A stretch of 64,000 bases of DNA from Archangium gephyra (GCA_003243425.1 QFQP01000007.1:1-64000), one strand, 5' to 3'; shown: positions 32,310-41,696, counted from the stretch's first letter. Made by a program: numbers and translations. Notes: generated by a model not told the origin, from the sequence alone.

Positions 32310-33266
32310 TCAGTTGATGCCGTGTTCGGTCATCCACCGCTCGGCTTCGATGGCCGCCATGCAGCCCGAGCCCGCCGCGGTGATGGCCTGGCGGTACACG
32401 TGGTCGAACACGTCGCCGGCCGCGAACACACCTTCGACCGAGGTGCGCGTCGTACCCGGCTGCACCCACAGGTAGCCGTTCGACTGCAGCTTCAAGCTGT
32501 CCTTGAAGAGGTCCGTCGTCGGCTGGTGACCGATGGCCACGAACACGCCCTTCGCGTCGACCTGCTTCATGTCGCCGGTCTTGAGGTTCTTCACGATGGC
32601 GCCGGTGACGCCCTTCGCGTCGCCCACGACCTCTTCGATCGCCGAGTCCCAGATGAACTTGATCTTGGGGTTCTGCAGCGCGCGCTCCTGCATGATCTTC
32701 GAGGCGCGCAGCGTGTCGCGGCGGTGCACCACGGTGACCGACGAGCACAGCTTCGAGAGGTAGTTCGCCTCTTCCATCGCCGTGTCGCCGCCGCCCACCA
32801 CGATGACGTCACTGTTGCGGAAGAAGAAGCCGTCGCACGTGGCGCACGCAGACACACCGCGGTTCATGAAGTGCTCTTCGCCCTTCACCGACAGCCACTT
32901 CGCCGACGCGCCGGTGGCGATGATGACCGTCTCGGCGAGGTACTCCTTCGACTCACCCTTCACGTGGAACGGGCGCTGGCTCACGTCGAGCTTCACCACG
33001 TTCTCCATGTGAATCACCGTGCCGAAGCGCTCGGCCTGCTTCTGGAAGCGCTCCATGAGCTCCGGGCCCGTGACCGACTCGGGGAAGCCGGGGTAGTTCT
33101 CGACGTCGGTGGTGATCATCAACTGGCCACCGGGCACGCGGCGCGAGTCGAACTCGGACGGGCCTCCCGCGAACACCACGGGCTGCAGGTTCGCGCGCGC
33201 TGCGTACACAGCGGCCGTGTAACCAGCAGGGCCAGAACCGACGATGACGACCTTGCGCTTCTTCAT
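32310..33266 (-). CDS. trxB: Thioredoxin-disulfide reductase
   Basis: 318 aa. FAD-binding VGSGPAGYTAAVYAARA at the N-terminus, the redox-active ACATCDG (CxxC, about residue 140), NADPH-binding VVGGGDTAMEEA (about 157) and the C-terminal FAAGDVFDHVYRQA FAD contact. It transfers electrons from NADPH to thioredoxin. A strong GAGGAG ribosome-binding site lies 7-12 bases before the ATG. It is divergent from the cNMP-binding gene at 33341. No thioredoxin gene is adjacent. Confidence 0.96.
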   Translation of the reverse strand: MKKRKVVIVGSGPAGYTAAVYAARANLQPVVFAGGPSEFDSRRVPGGQLMITTDVENYPGFPESVTGPELMERFQKQAERFGTVIHMENVVKLDVSQRPFHVKGESKEYLAETVIIATGASAKWLSVKGEEHFMNRGVSACATCDGFFFRNSDVIVVGGGDTAMEEANYLSKLCSSVTVVHRRDTLRASKIMQERALQNPKIKFIWDSAIEEVVGDAKGVTGAIVKNLKTGDMKQVDAKGVFVAIGHQPTTDLFKDSLKLQSNGYLWVQPGTTRTSVEGVFAAGDVFDHVYRQAITAAGSGCMAAIEAERWMTEHGIN

Positions 33267-33340
33267 GTGCGAACTCCTCGTTCTTCAGCGGGCGGCGGAA
33301 AGTAATCGCCGACGATTTCTCGTGCTACGAACTACCCGCG

Positions 33341-33808
33341 ATGGACGTCGAAATCCTGAGAAAAGTCGCGCTGTTCGAGGGCATGACCTCCGCGCAGCTG
33401 CGCAAATTGGCGGCCGCCCTCAAGGAATCGAAGTTCCCCGGCAGCGCGCACATTTTCAAGGAAGGCACCGACGGCCAGTCGATGTTCATCATCGTCGAGG
33501 GCAAGGTGCGCATCTCGAAGATGGTGCCGGGCATCGGGGAAGAGGCGCTCGCCATTCTCGAACGAGGCCAGTACTTCGGCGAGATGTCCCTCATCGAAGA
33601 GGGGCCCCGCAGCGCCGACGCCATCGCCCATACGTCCTGCACGCTCTACGAGCTGTCGCGCGAGAAGCTGGACGAGGTGATGTTCACCGACAAGGAGCTC
33701 GCGTCCACCTTGCTGTGGACCTTCGTGCGCACCCTGTCGTCACGGCTGCGTGAGACCAACGACAAGATCCGCGCCTTCTTCGCGCTCTCGTCGTTCGGCC
33801 CGCGCTGA
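33341..33808 (+). CDS. Cyclic nucleotide-binding domain protein
   Basis: 155 aa made almost entirely of one cNMP-binding (CAP-type) beta-roll: ILRKVALFEGMTSAQLRKLA, FKEGTDGQSMFIIVEGKVRI, then FGEMSLIEEGPRSADAIAH, the phosphate-binding cassette with its Glu and Arg. It ends in a helix after YELSREKLDEVM, with no DNA-binding domain, unlike CRP. It is probably a cytoplasmic sensor or adaptor responding to cAMP/cGMP. Single-domain cNMP proteins are frequent in myxobacteria. Confidence 0.88.
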   Translation: MDVEILRKVALFEGMTSAQLRKLAAALKESKFPGSAHIFKEGTDGQSMFIIVEGKVRISKMVPGIGEEALAILERGQYFGEMSLIEEGPRSADAIAHTSCTLYELSREKLDEVMFTDKELASTLLWTFVRTLSSRLRETNDKIRAFFALSSFGPR

Positions 33809-33816
33809 CCCGCTTC

Positions 33817-34302
33817 TCAGGTGCAGTCGCCAGAGCGGCAGCTCGAGCCGCTCCCGCAGATGGTGCCGCAGCGGCCACAGTTGTTGCGGTCGACGTTGGT
33901 GTCCACACAGGCGCCGTTGCAGCAGGTCTGGCCCTGACCGCAGTTGCACTGATTGGGCGGTGCGCCCGCGCTGCACACGTCGCTGGCCTGGCACTTCGAG
34001 AGCGTGGCGATGACGTCGACCAGGTTGTTGCACTGCGTGTTCTCGAGCGCGCGGTAGCACACGTCGAGCGTCTGCCCGTTGATGCGATCGCGGCACCGGT
34101 CTGACGGCCACAGGTCCTGAAACGACGCGACCTGCTTGTTGAAGCACTCGGCGAACGTCGCGTACGTCTCGCCAGGGCCGATGTCTCCACAGCGGTCGTA
34201 GTAGCGGCACGAGCGGTCGGCGGCGCCTTCGCGCGCGCCTTCGACCGAGAGGCAACCAACCAGAGAGACCGCGGCGGCGAGCATCGTGAGCGTCTGCTTC
34301 AT
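33817..34302 (-). CDS. Cys-rich lipoprotein
   Basis: 161 aa from ATG 34302. Signal TLTMLAAAVSLVGCLS with lipobox LVGC. The first half has scattered Cys (RSCRYYDRCGDIGPGE). The second half is a dense EGF- or knottin-like region (NQCNCGQGQTCCNGACVDT, then NNCGRCGTICGSGSSCRSGD). This end pattern, CCNGxCVDxxxDxxNCGxCGxxC, is common in myxobacterial surface lipoproteins. No enzyme motif. Its 3' end faces the cNMP-binding gene. Confidence 0.72.
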   Translation of the reverse strand: MKQTLTMLAAAVSLVGCLSVEGAREGAADRSCRYYDRCGDIGPGETYATFAECFNKQVASFQDLWPSDRCRDRINGQTLDVCYRALENTQCNNLVDVIATLSKCQASDVCSAGAPPNQCNCGQGQTCCNGACVDTNVDRNNCGRCGTICGSGSSCRSGDCT

Positions 34303-34333
34303 GCGCTGCACCCTACGTCGATGAAACTGACGC

Positions 34334-35950
34334 TCAAAGCACGCGTGTGCTCTTCCGGCTCAGCCAGCCCGCGGGTTGCGGTGCTTCGCCCACCTCGTCG
34401 TTGCTGCCGCTGCCGAGCCAGCCCTTGCGGTCCAGCAGCCGACAGCCGATGGCGAAGTTCATGTCTTCGTCGGTGATGTGTTCGTGCCCGTCGAGGTCGG
34501 CCCGCGAGCGCGCCATCTTCAAGATGCGGTCGTGCGCGCGCGCCGAGAGCCCGAACTGCGTGACCGCCAGCTCCAGCATCTGCCGTGCGGAGGGCGACGA
34601 CCGCGTGAAGCGCCACAACAACCGAGGGCCCATCTGCGCGTTGCAGAACACGCCGGGGTGTTCACGAAAGCGGTGCGCCTGGCGCTCGCGCGCCGCCTCG
34701 ACGCGGTCACGGTAGTACTTCGTCGGCGGCTCCTTCGATTCATCGGCGACGAGCCGGGCGACTTCGACGGGCCGCGTGTCGAGCGTGACGTCGAGGCGAT
34801 CGAGCAACGGCCCTGAAATGCGCGTGAAGTATTCGTGCACGCGGTTGGGTTTGCAGACGCAGCGGCGATCCTTGACGCGAAAGAAGCCGCACGGGCACGG
34901 GTTCATCGCGGCCATCAACATCACCTGGCATGGATAGCTGACGTGAACGTTCGCGCGCGCCAGCCGCACCACGCCTTCTTCGAGCGGCTGTCGCAACACC
35001 TCGAGCACGTGGCGACGGAACTCCGGCAGCTCATCGAGGAAGAGCACGCCCCGGTGCGCCATCGACAGCTCACCCGGCCTCGTCGACGGCCCGCCGCCCA
35101 CCAGCCCGGCGTCGCTGATGGTGTGGTGCGGCGCGCGAAACGGCCGCTCCTTCACCATCGTCTGACCATCGTTGAGCAGCCCGAGCACCGAGTAGATGCG
35201 GGTGACCTCCAGCTCTTCTTGAAACGACATGCGCGGCAGAATTCCCGGCAGCCGGCGCGCGAGCATGGTCTTCCCGGAGCCCGGCGGGCCGCAGAGCAAC
35301 ACGTTGTGACCGCCAGCGGCCGCGAGCTCGAGCGCTTCCTTCACGTCTTGCTGGCCGCGCACCTCCGACATGTCGAGCTGCGAGGTCGACGGCTCCCGAA
35401 GCTGCGGCGGCTTCGAGCGGTCGTACGGGGTGATGAGGGCTTCACCGGTGAAGTGCATCACCGCCTGGGCGATCGACTCGACCGGCAACACGTCGATGCG
35501 GTCCACCAGCGCGGCCTCGCCGGCATTGGCCGCGGGCACCATCACCCCGCGGTAGCCACCGTCGCGGGCGGCGAGCGCCAGCGGCAGCACGCCACGAATC
35601 GGCTTGAGCGCGCCGTCGAGCGCCAGCTCACCTCCGAAGAGCCAGCCCTGCAGCGCGTTGGTCTCGAGAATTCCCGCCGCGCAGAGCACGCCCAGTGAAA
35701 TCGGCAGCTCGAAGTTCGCGCCCTCCTTCTTCAGGTCGGCCGGCGCGAGGTTCACGGTGATGCGTTTCTGCGGCAGCTGAAAGCCACCGTTCTTCAGCGC
35801 CGACACCACGCGCACCTTCGATTCCTTCACCGCGCCGTCGGGGAGACCGACCACGTTGAAGAACGGCAGGCCCACCGACATGTCGACCTCGACCTCCACC
35901 ACCACTGCGTCCACGCCCATGAGCGCGCCCGACTTGACCCGAGAGAGCAT
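34334..35950 (-). CDS. comM: ComM/YifB-family Mg-chelatase-like AAA ATPase
   Basis: 538 aa. An N-terminal Lon-protease-like domain (VEVDMSVGLPFFNVVGLPD, residues 1-170) is followed by an AAA+ module with Walker A LLCGPPGSGKTMLARRL (about 222), GVLFLDELPEF (Walker B) and a zinc-like cluster MNPCPCGFFRVKDRRCVC. A C-terminal Mg-chelatase lid (SARAHDRILKMARSRADLD) closes the protein. ComM is a hexameric helicase promoting branch migration of incoming DNA in natural transformation. About 30 extra residues at the C-terminus are poorly conserved-looking. It lies alone between the lipoprotein and the DMT exporter. Confidence 0.93.
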   Translation of the reverse strand: MLSRVKSGALMGVDAVVVEVEVDMSVGLPFFNVVGLPDGAVKESKVRVVSALKNGGFQLPQKRITVNLAPADLKKEGANFELPISLGVLCAAGILETNALQGWLFGGELALDGALKPIRGVLPLALAARDGGYRGVMVPAANAGEAALVDRIDVLPVESIAQAVMHFTGEALITPYDRSKPPQLREPSTSQLDMSEVRGQQDVKEALELAAAGGHNVLLCGPPGSGKTMLARRLPGILPRMSFQEELEVTRIYSVLGLLNDGQTMVKERPFRAPHHTISDAGLVGGGPSTRPGELSMAHRGVLFLDELPEFRRHVLEVLRQPLEEGVVRLARANVHVSYPCQVMLMAAMNPCPCGFFRVKDRRCVCKPNRVHEYFTRISGPLLDRLDVTLDTRPVEVARLVADESKEPPTKYYRDRVEAARERQAHRFREHPGVFCNAQMGPRLLWRFTRSSPSARQMLELAVTQFGLSARAHDRILKMARSRADLDGHEHITDEDMNFAIGCRLLDRKGWLGSGSNDEVGEAPQPAGWLSRKSTRVL

Positions 35951-36035
35951 GCGGCAGCGCTGCGCAACGCGCGGGCCAGCGGGCGCTGACGTGGTTCACG
36001 TCGCCTTCTTCCGAGTGAATCTCAGCGCGTGAGAA

Positions 36036-36920
36036 TCAAACCGGAGCGTCGGTGCTCGTCCGTTCCGGCGGTGAAGTGAAGCGAACTTCGGACACCAGCA
36101 CCGCGAGCAGAATGAAGGTGCCGCCCAGCAGCTCCGATGAACTGGGCCAGCCCAGACCCGACAGCGCGCTCCACAGCAACGCGAACACCGGTTCGAGGGC
36201 GTAGATGACGGCGGCGCGTACGGCGCTCAGCGCCTTCTGGGCCCAGACCTGTACGCCGATGGCGAGCGCGCTGGCCACGATGCCGGTGAACAACACCGCG
36301 CCCCAGTAGGCCGGCGTCGGCGCGAAGCGGTGCTCGCCGAAGGGCACGCTGGCCAGCGAGAGCACCGAGACCACGGTCAGCTGCACGGCCGTCAGCGGAA
36401 GCGCAGGCAGGCCTTCACCGAGCCGGCTGGTCGCTGCGATGTGAAAGGCGTACGCCACCGCGCAGCCCAGCGTCAGCACGTCGCCGATGGGCAGCGCGTC
36501 GCCCCACGTCACGCCGGTGAGGCGCTGCAGCCCGAACAGCGCCAGCAGCGGCGCGACGAAGGCCCTGCCCTGCGGCCGCTGCTTCGTGAGCCCCCAGGTG
36601 ACGAAGGGCACGAAGAGCACCGTGAGCCCGGTGACGAAGGCGCTGCGCGCAGGGGTCGTCGACTCGAGGCCCAGCGTCTGCAGCGCGTAGCCGGCGTAGA
36701 GCAACACCCCGAGTTTGAGGCCCGGCACCGTCACGCGCTTCCAGTCACGCAGCGCGCGCGAGGCGCCGACGCCCATGACGGCCGCTGCGAGGCCACCGAC
36801 CGCGAAGCGCAACGCGAGAAAGGTGAACGCGTCGCTCGCGTCGAGCGCGTCTTTGACGGTGACGAACGTGCCCCCCCACACGGCAGTGGCGGCCAGCAGG
36901 GCCAGCGTGCGGCTCAACAC
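36036..36920 (-). CDS. EamA/DMT-family transporter
   Basis: 294 aa, GTG start. It has ten hydrophobic helices in two EamA repeats (about residues 5-135 and 148-280). Typical features are AATAVWGGTFVTVKDAL in helix 1, LESTTPARSAFVTGLTVLFVP at the end of repeat one, and AVIYALEPVFALLWSALSG in repeat two. Drug/metabolite transporters of this type export small molecules; substrates cannot be predicted. A bidirectional-looking hairpin lies just upstream (36951). Confidence 0.92.
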   Translation of the reverse strand: MLSRTLALLAATAVWGGTFVTVKDALDASDAFTFLALRFAVGGLAAAVMGVGASRALRDWKRVTVPGLKLGVLLYAGYALQTLGLESTTPARSAFVTGLTVLFVPFVTWGLTKQRPQGRAFVAPLLALFGLQRLTGVTWGDALPIGDVLTLGCAVAYAFHIAATSRLGEGLPALPLTAVQLTVVSVLSLASVPFGEHRFAPTPAYWGAVLFTGIVASALAIGVQVWAQKALSAVRAAVIYALEPVFALLWSALSGLGWPSSSELLGGTFILLAVLVSEVRFTSPPERTSTDAPV

Positions 36921-36945
36921 GGCATCACCCGACAGAAAGAGAAAA

Positions 36946-36971
36946 CCCCCGACCTCCAGGTGGAGGTCGAG
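36946..36971 (-). terminator. Intrinsic terminator of the 37007-37336 gene
   Basis: GACCTCCA (36951-36958) and TGGAGGTC (36961-36968) form a perfect stem, extended by flanking G/C pairs. Read on the minus strand the hairpin is followed by GGGGGTTTTC, a classic terminator. It lies 39 bases after the stop of the small lipoprotein gene and separates it from the DMT transporter gene. Confidence 0.85.
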
Positions 36972-37006
36972 GGCCTCATGTCATCTCAGTACGCGCGAAG
37001 CGCAAC

Positions 37007-37336
37007 TCAGATGCCCGAGCAGGGCACGAAGTCAGGCCAGTCGCCGCAGAACCAGTCATACACGGTGGTGTACGGAGCCACGCAGCGGGTCGAGATGATC
37101 GATGCGTACCGGGTGCCCGGTGGGCAATCGCGTGGGCATTGGCCGATTGGCGTGCTGCTGCAGTACAAGAAGATGAACTCTTCAGTGATTTGCTTGTTCA
37201 CGTCGTAGCAGATGCAGGTGTTCTCGTTGAACCCGGCCGCCTGTCTCTGTACTCCGATCTCCTGCGCCTCTGGCGGCTGCTCGTATTGAACGCCGCACGA
37301 GACCAGAACCATCGCGAGCCACGTCATCCTCCCCAT
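37007..37336 (-). CDS. Small Cys-rich lipoprotein
   Basis: 109 aa from ATG 37336, preceded by AGGAGGTTTAC, a strong ribosome-binding site that decides this start over longer frames. Lipoprotein signal TWLAMVLVSCGVQ (lipobox LVSC). The mature protein has at least eight Cys (NTCICYDV, LYCSSTPIGQCPRDCPPG, STRCVAP, WFCGDWPDFVPCSG), so it should be disulphide-bonded. No recognised family. It has its own terminator and is an isolated transcription unit. Confidence 0.72.
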   Translation of the reverse strand: MGRMTWLAMVLVSCGVQYEQPPEAQEIGVQRQAAGFNENTCICYDVNKQITEEFIFLYCSSTPIGQCPRDCPPGTRYASIISTRCVAPYTTVYDWFCGDWPDFVPCSGI

Positions 37337-37451
37337 GTAAACCTCCTGGCGATGCCCGGCCGATTCCGGGCTGCGGTGACGAGAGGCCTTTTCGAGGTTC
37401 CATGGAATCAGGCGGCGCCCGCGTTTCAAATGGGTGTCGCCTGAAAATTGA

Positions 37452-37483
37452 AACGCCCCCAACCAGAGGCGGTTGGAGGCGTT
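37452..37483 (-). terminator. Intrinsic terminator of the 37505-38374 lipoprotein gene
   Basis: AACGCCCCCAACC (37452-37464) pairs with GGTTGGAGGCGTT (37471-37483) with one mismatch and a six-base loop. On the minus strand it is followed by TCAATTTTC. It sits 21 bases after the stop of the lipoprotein gene and upstream of the next minus-strand gene. Confidence 0.85.
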
Positions 37484-37504
37484 CTTTTCACGAACGGCGG
37501 CCGA

Positions 37505-38374
37505 TCAGCGCGACAGCAACTGATCGATGGTGAGCGTGGGCCCGCAGATGCCCATCTGGTGGTAGTCAGGGTCGGTCGACGGGCTGAGGTCCGCGCCCAA
37601 CCGACTGCTCGCCTCGTCGGCGCTGCCCGCCAGCTTGATGCAACGCGGCTGGTAGGCCGCGTTCGTGCCGGCGCCCAACGGGCGATCGTTGGCCGGGTCG
37701 GCATTCGCGTCACAGTCAGGGTTGTATTCCTGACCGTCACGCATGGTGGTCTTGAGAGGATCACAGACCACGATGTCGAACGTAGCGGGGCTCGAGGTGT
37801 GCACACCGTAGAAGCCGTACTTCGCCGTGCAGCTGCCACTCGAGTCGGTCTGGGTGATGGTCACCTTGCCGTCGATGAGGGTGCCGGGGAACTCCGCAGT
37901 GGAGAGAACTCGAACGCTGTCCCACTTGTAGGTGACTTCGAAAGAGGGCTCGACCTCGTCGCCATCTTCATTGAGGAGCGGGCGGAAGTTCTGGCGACCG
38001 TCCGCCACGTTGACGAGACGGCACACGCCGTCGTCATCGGGCAGCAGCGTTTCGAAGTGACCGATAGACGACTCGCGCGCCCCCTTGGGGTCATCCGGGT
38101 CGCTGTTGCCAAGGCCCGTGAGGTAGCCAACGCGATACGGAAGTAGCGCGAGGCGCGCATCCGTCGAGTTGGGCGCGAGGTAGCGCTGCGTCTGCAGGTA
38201 ATCACCACCAAAACCGCCACACGAGCTCGCCGGGTCGCCTTCTTCCAACGTGTAGAAGGCGAAGAACGGAGCGAGCGTGTTGCACTCGAAGCGGGGCTGC
38301 GGAATCGCGCACGAACCGATGAGCGACACCGAAGCGAGCAGTGTCACGACAGCAAGAATCTTGTGAAATCGCAT
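37505..38374 (-). CDS. Lipoprotein associated with Oar-like receptor
   Basis: 289 aa. Lipoprotein signal (VVTLLASVSLIGSCAIP, lipobox IGSC). The mature part contains several Cys, acidic loops (NSDPDDPKGARESS, LLPDDDGVCRLVN) and no catalytic motif. It starts 13 bases after the stop of the TonB-dependent receptor gene on the same strand, so it is the second gene of that operon, as at 1044-4837 where another receptor is followed by a lipoprotein. A role as the receptor's surface or periplasmic partner is plausible. Confidence 0.75.
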   Translation of the reverse strand: MRFHKILAVVTLLASVSLIGSCAIPQPRFECNTLAPFFAFYTLEEGDPASSCGGFGGDYLQTQRYLAPNSTDARLALLPYRVGYLTGLGNSDPDDPKGARESSIGHFETLLPDDDGVCRLVNVADGRQNFRPLLNEDGDEVEPSFEVTYKWDSVRVLSTAEFPGTLIDGKVTITQTDSSGSCTAKYGFYGVHTSSPATFDIVVCDPLKTTMRDGQEYNPDCDANADPANDRPLGAGTNAAYQPRCIKLAGSADEASSRLGADLSPSTDPDYHQMGICGPTLTIDQLLSR

Positions 38375-38387
38375 GTTCGTTTCTTCC

Positions 38388-41300
38388 TCAGAAGGTGAAC
38401 TTCAGACCGAAACGGACCTGCAGCGGGAGCTGGTAGGCAGTCGGCTGCTTGAAGTTCTTGTTCAGGTCTGCGTCGCTCAGCTTCTCAGGACGCTGTGAGT
38501 AGTCGTCGTTGAGAACGGTGACCTTGCCCTCGCAACCCGGGCCAGCGGTGGCTCCGCCTGCGCAAATTGCCTCTTGAGGGTTCTCACCGGCTGCGGGCGT
38601 GTAGGGCAGAACCGACTGGACCGTGTACGACTGGTCGACAGTCGTGGCCGCCTGGAAGTTGAACGCGTTCAACACGTCCACCGTGAACTGCACGCCGGTG
38701 TCCTTGTTGAAGCGGTAACCCGCCATACCCTTGAGATTGATGGAGTGGATCCACGGCGTACGGCCTGCGGCGCCACGCTCGAGAATGAACGCTTCGTCAG
38801 CGCCGTACAGCGGGTGACCGCCGAGGTAGCTGATGGGCGTGCCGCTCGAACCTTCGTACGTCACACCGAGACCCAGCGAGATGTTGTTCGTCACCTGGAA
38901 GGTCTTCGACGCGTAGAACTTGAAGAAGTGCGTGCGATCGCCCGGCAGCGGTCCCGAACGGTTCGACAGAAGAGACTTCAAGTCGAAATCGGCGTTCGTA
39001 CCGGGGTCGATCTGATCGGTCTCCGGGCGGAAGAAGCCAGCCCAGTTACCGCGCAAGTAGGACCATGTGTAGCTGAACTGGCCCATCCACCCGTCCGAGA
39101 ACGCCTTGGTCGCGAGAATCGTCACGGCGTCGTAGTCGCGGGTCGCGCGCGGGAAGTCCTTCGCGAGGCCCGAGCCCGGGTTACCGATGAAGTAGGTCGC
39201 CGCTTCGTCGTTCGACATGTCTTCGATGACATTCAGCATCCACGACTTGGTGTACGTCGCGCCGACGCGGAGGTCGGGAATGATCTCGTATTCACCGCCG
39301 GCGGTGAACTCGTCCTTCGCCTGCGCCTGGAGGTTGGGGTCAATGGGCGTACGGCCCTGACCCGTGGCCGCCGAGAAGTGCGACGGAGCGCTGTCATCGA
39401 GGAACGCATAGTTGGTGCAGTCCGACGTCAGCGTGCCCGGGCCAGTGCCGCGGACCGTGGGGTCGCAACCCATACCGGCGCGACGAACGACCCTGACCTG
39501 ATTCTCACCCGACAGCGCTCGGTCGGCGATGTTGAGTGGAAGCGCCTGATAGTAGCGAGAGAAGTTGGCGAAGATTTTCGAACGGCCCTGCTGCGTGAAG
39601 TCGTAGACGAGGCCGATGCGCGGCGACCACATGTTGTTGAGCGCGAGCGACTGCGTGCCATTGCCGTCGAACAACACCTGATTGTCGTATCGAACGCCGG
39701 CGTTCAACGTCACGACGTCCATGATCGACCAGCTGTCCTGCAGGAAGACACCGACCATGTTGGTGGTCGGTGTGACCTGCACGACCGGGATGTCGACGAC
39801 GTCGTCGATGGTCGGACCGTTGAGATACGCGTAGCGGCGCAAGTCGGTGAACGTGCCGCCCGAGGCGTTCGCAGACTGGCGCGACTGAATGCCGCCCGAG
39901 TACGCCTTGGTCGTGTTGTAGATCGCGCGTTCGAAGTCGACGCCGGCCTTGAACACGTGGTGGCCAAGCGCGTTGAGCAGGTAGCTGACCTTCGCGTTCG
40001 CGGCGAGACGATCGTTCACGTTCGACTGCATGAAGCCGAAGCCGCCGATGGCGTACGTCGCGCCGCCGCCCGTGACCGGGCACTGCGTGAGCGTCAGCCC
40101 ATCGGGAGCTGCACACGCCGCGGCCACTTCGGGCGGAACGTCACGGTAGTCGGTGAGGCTGTACGGGTTGGTGCGACGGAGAATGATCTGCGGCGTGGCG
40201 GCAGCGCCGGTGGTGTCGCCGATCTTCGAGCCGTCGTACGGCAGACCGTACGGCACTTCGGTCTGGTGGAACCAGCCAGCCGTCGCGTCGACGAGGAGCT
40301 TCCGGTCGAGGAACGCACCGGAGTACTTGAGGCTCAGCGCGAGGTTCGAGTCAGGTTTGACGAAGCCCGTCATCTGACCATCGAACGTGGTGGGCACTTC
40401 GCGGACCGAGTTGGCGCCGTTCACCGAGAGCGACAGGTTGTGGTCGCTGTTGATGAGGAAAGTCAGCTTCGCGATGTACGTAATGGCGCGGCGGTCGTCG
40501 AAGCGCGTGAGCGCGAAGTTCGGAATCACCTCCGACTGGTACGATCCATCAGGGTTGGTGGCCCAAACTCCAGTCGTATCGGTCGCATCGTCGGGGTCCT
40601 GAATCGTGAAGCGGCGCGCGACAGTCTGGCGCTGCTGACGTCGGTAGAACGACGGCGCGACACCGACGTAGAACCACAAGCGGTCCTTGATGATGGGGCC
40701 GCCGACATCCGCGCCGAAGTCGATCACGTTCCACACCTGGTTGGTGAGCGCCGTACCGTTCGAGGCGTTGACGATGGGCTTCGAGATCGCCGTCAGCAGA
40801 CCCGGCGAGTAGTTGGCCCACACGCTGCCGTGGAACTCGTTGGAACCCGACTTGGTGACGGCGTTGATCACGCCACCGCCGGCGCGGCCGTACTCCGCCA
40901 TGTAGCCGCCGGTGATGATGTTCGCTTCCTGAATGAAATCGACCGGCATCTGCGCGCCGTTGGTGCCGGTCTGCGCGTTGTTCACGCTCAAACCGTCGAT
41001 GTACACGCCGTTCTCAGGCGACGTGGTGCCCGAGAAGCCGTAACCGTAGGTATCACTCGCGACCTGCGGCGCGACGGCGGCGAGCGACTCGAACGAACGC
41101 ACGCCGTTCGCCGACGGGCGGATGAAGGCGATGTTGTCGATGAACTCGCGGCCCACGACGATGCCGGTGGTGGTCGAACCGACGTCGACCGTCGGCGGCT
41201 TGCCGACGACCACGATGGTATCGGCCGTGACGGAATCAGGCTGGAGCTGGATGTTGACGCGAACGGTGCGATCGACGCGCACGCTGATGTCGGTGCGCGA

Positions 41301-41573
41301 GTACGGCTTGAAGCCTTCACGCTCGAGACGCAGCGTGTACGTGCCCGGAGGCAGTTGCGCGAGGCGGTAGACGCCAGTGGCGTCGGTGACGACTACTTCT
41401 TCACCCTGCAGGGCCTCGGAAGTAGCGGTGAGAACCACGTCAGGAACCGGCTTGCCAGTGGCCGCGTCAGTCACGGTACCCGTGACGACAGACGACCCCT
41501 GCGCGACAGCCAGAGTCGAAACGAGCGCGCTCGCGATGAGCGTCGCCCGGTACAACCAGATTGTTGAACGCAC
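38388..41573 (-). CDS. Oar-like TonB-dependent receptor
   Basis: 1061 aa from GTG 41573, with GGAGG ten bases upstream; this start gives a clean signal peptide (ATLIASALVSTLAVAQG). A carboxypeptidase-regulatory-like domain follows (about residues 28-115: VVTGTVTDAATGKPVPDVVL), then a plug domain (about 125-240, with GVYIDGLSVNNAQTGTNG and AEYGRAGGGVINAVTKSGS) and a long barrel ending in LPLQVRFGLKFTF. This is the architecture of Oar, an outer-membrane protein of Myxococcus, and of SusC/RagA-like receptors. It is divergent from a dedicated tonB-exbB-exbD-exbD operon, which presumably energises it. Confidence 0.9.
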   Translation of the reverse strand: MRSTIWLYRATLIASALVSTLAVAQGSSVVTGTVTDAATGKPVPDVVLTATSEALQGEEVVVTDATGVYRLAQLPPGTYTLRLEREGFKPYSRTDISVRVDRTVRVNIQLQPDSVTADTIVVVGKPPTVDVGSTTTGIVVGREFIDNIAFIRPSANGVRSFESLAAVAPQVASDTYGYGFSGTTSPENGVYIDGLSVNNAQTGTNGAQMPVDFIQEANIITGGYMAEYGRAGGGVINAVTKSGSNEFHGSVWANYSPGLLTAISKPIVNASNGTALTNQVWNVIDFGADVGGPIIKDRLWFYVGVAPSFYRRQQRQTVARRFTIQDPDDATDTTGVWATNPDGSYQSEVIPNFALTRFDDRRAITYIAKLTFLINSDHNLSLSVNGANSVREVPTTFDGQMTGFVKPDSNLALSLKYSGAFLDRKLLVDATAGWFHQTEVPYGLPYDGSKIGDTTGAAATPQIILRRTNPYSLTDYRDVPPEVAAACAAPDGLTLTQCPVTGGGATYAIGGFGFMQSNVNDRLAANAKVSYLLNALGHHVFKAGVDFERAIYNTTKAYSGGIQSRQSANASGGTFTDLRRYAYLNGPTIDDVVDIPVVQVTPTTNMVGVFLQDSWSIMDVVTLNAGVRYDNQVLFDGNGTQSLALNNMWSPRIGLVYDFTQQGRSKIFANFSRYYQALPLNIADRALSGENQVRVVRRAGMGCDPTVRGTGPGTLTSDCTNYAFLDDSAPSHFSAATGQGRTPIDPNLQAQAKDEFTAGGEYEIIPDLRVGATYTKSWMLNVIEDMSNDEAATYFIGNPGSGLAKDFPRATRDYDAVTILATKAFSDGWMGQFSYTWSYLRGNWAGFFRPETDQIDPGTNADFDLKSLLSNRSGPLPGDRTHFFKFYASKTFQVTNNISLGLGVTYEGSSGTPISYLGGHPLYGADEAFILERGAAGRTPWIHSINLKGMAGYRFNKDTGVQFTVDVLNAFNFQAATTVDQSYTVQSVLPYTPAAGENPQEAICAGGATAGPGCEGKVTVLNDDYSQRPEKLSDADLNKNFKQPTAYQLPLQVRFGLKFTF

Positions 41574-41627
41574 GGTGCGGAATCCTCCAGGACGGAAACG
41601 AATTGCGGGGCGCACCCTCGCTCTCCA

Positions 41628-41674
41628 GTTACGGACTGTCAACGGCTTGCTCGATGGTTACGGACTGTCAACGG
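41628..41674. repeat. Direct repeat GTTACGGACTGTCAACGG between receptor and Ton cluster 2
   Basis: The 18-base sequence occurs exactly twice (41628-41645 and 41657-41674) in the 123-base gap between the divergent Oar-like receptor and tonB genes. Each copy contains two related boxes, GTTACGG and GTCAACGG, ten bases apart (one helical turn). The same boxes appear, in inverted arrangement, at 11784-11815 before Ton cluster 1. This looks like the binding site of a shared regulator; CCGTTGACA on the minus strand could also be part of a -35 region. Confidence 0.7.
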
Positions 41675-41696
41675 AAGTTGTTATGAGGCGCCTCGC

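Noticed and set aside
38574..41567. Plus-strand frame of 997 codons opposite the Oar-like receptor
   Set aside because: Arg/Val/Asp-rich antisense shadow of a GC-rich gene; no signal, start or domain.
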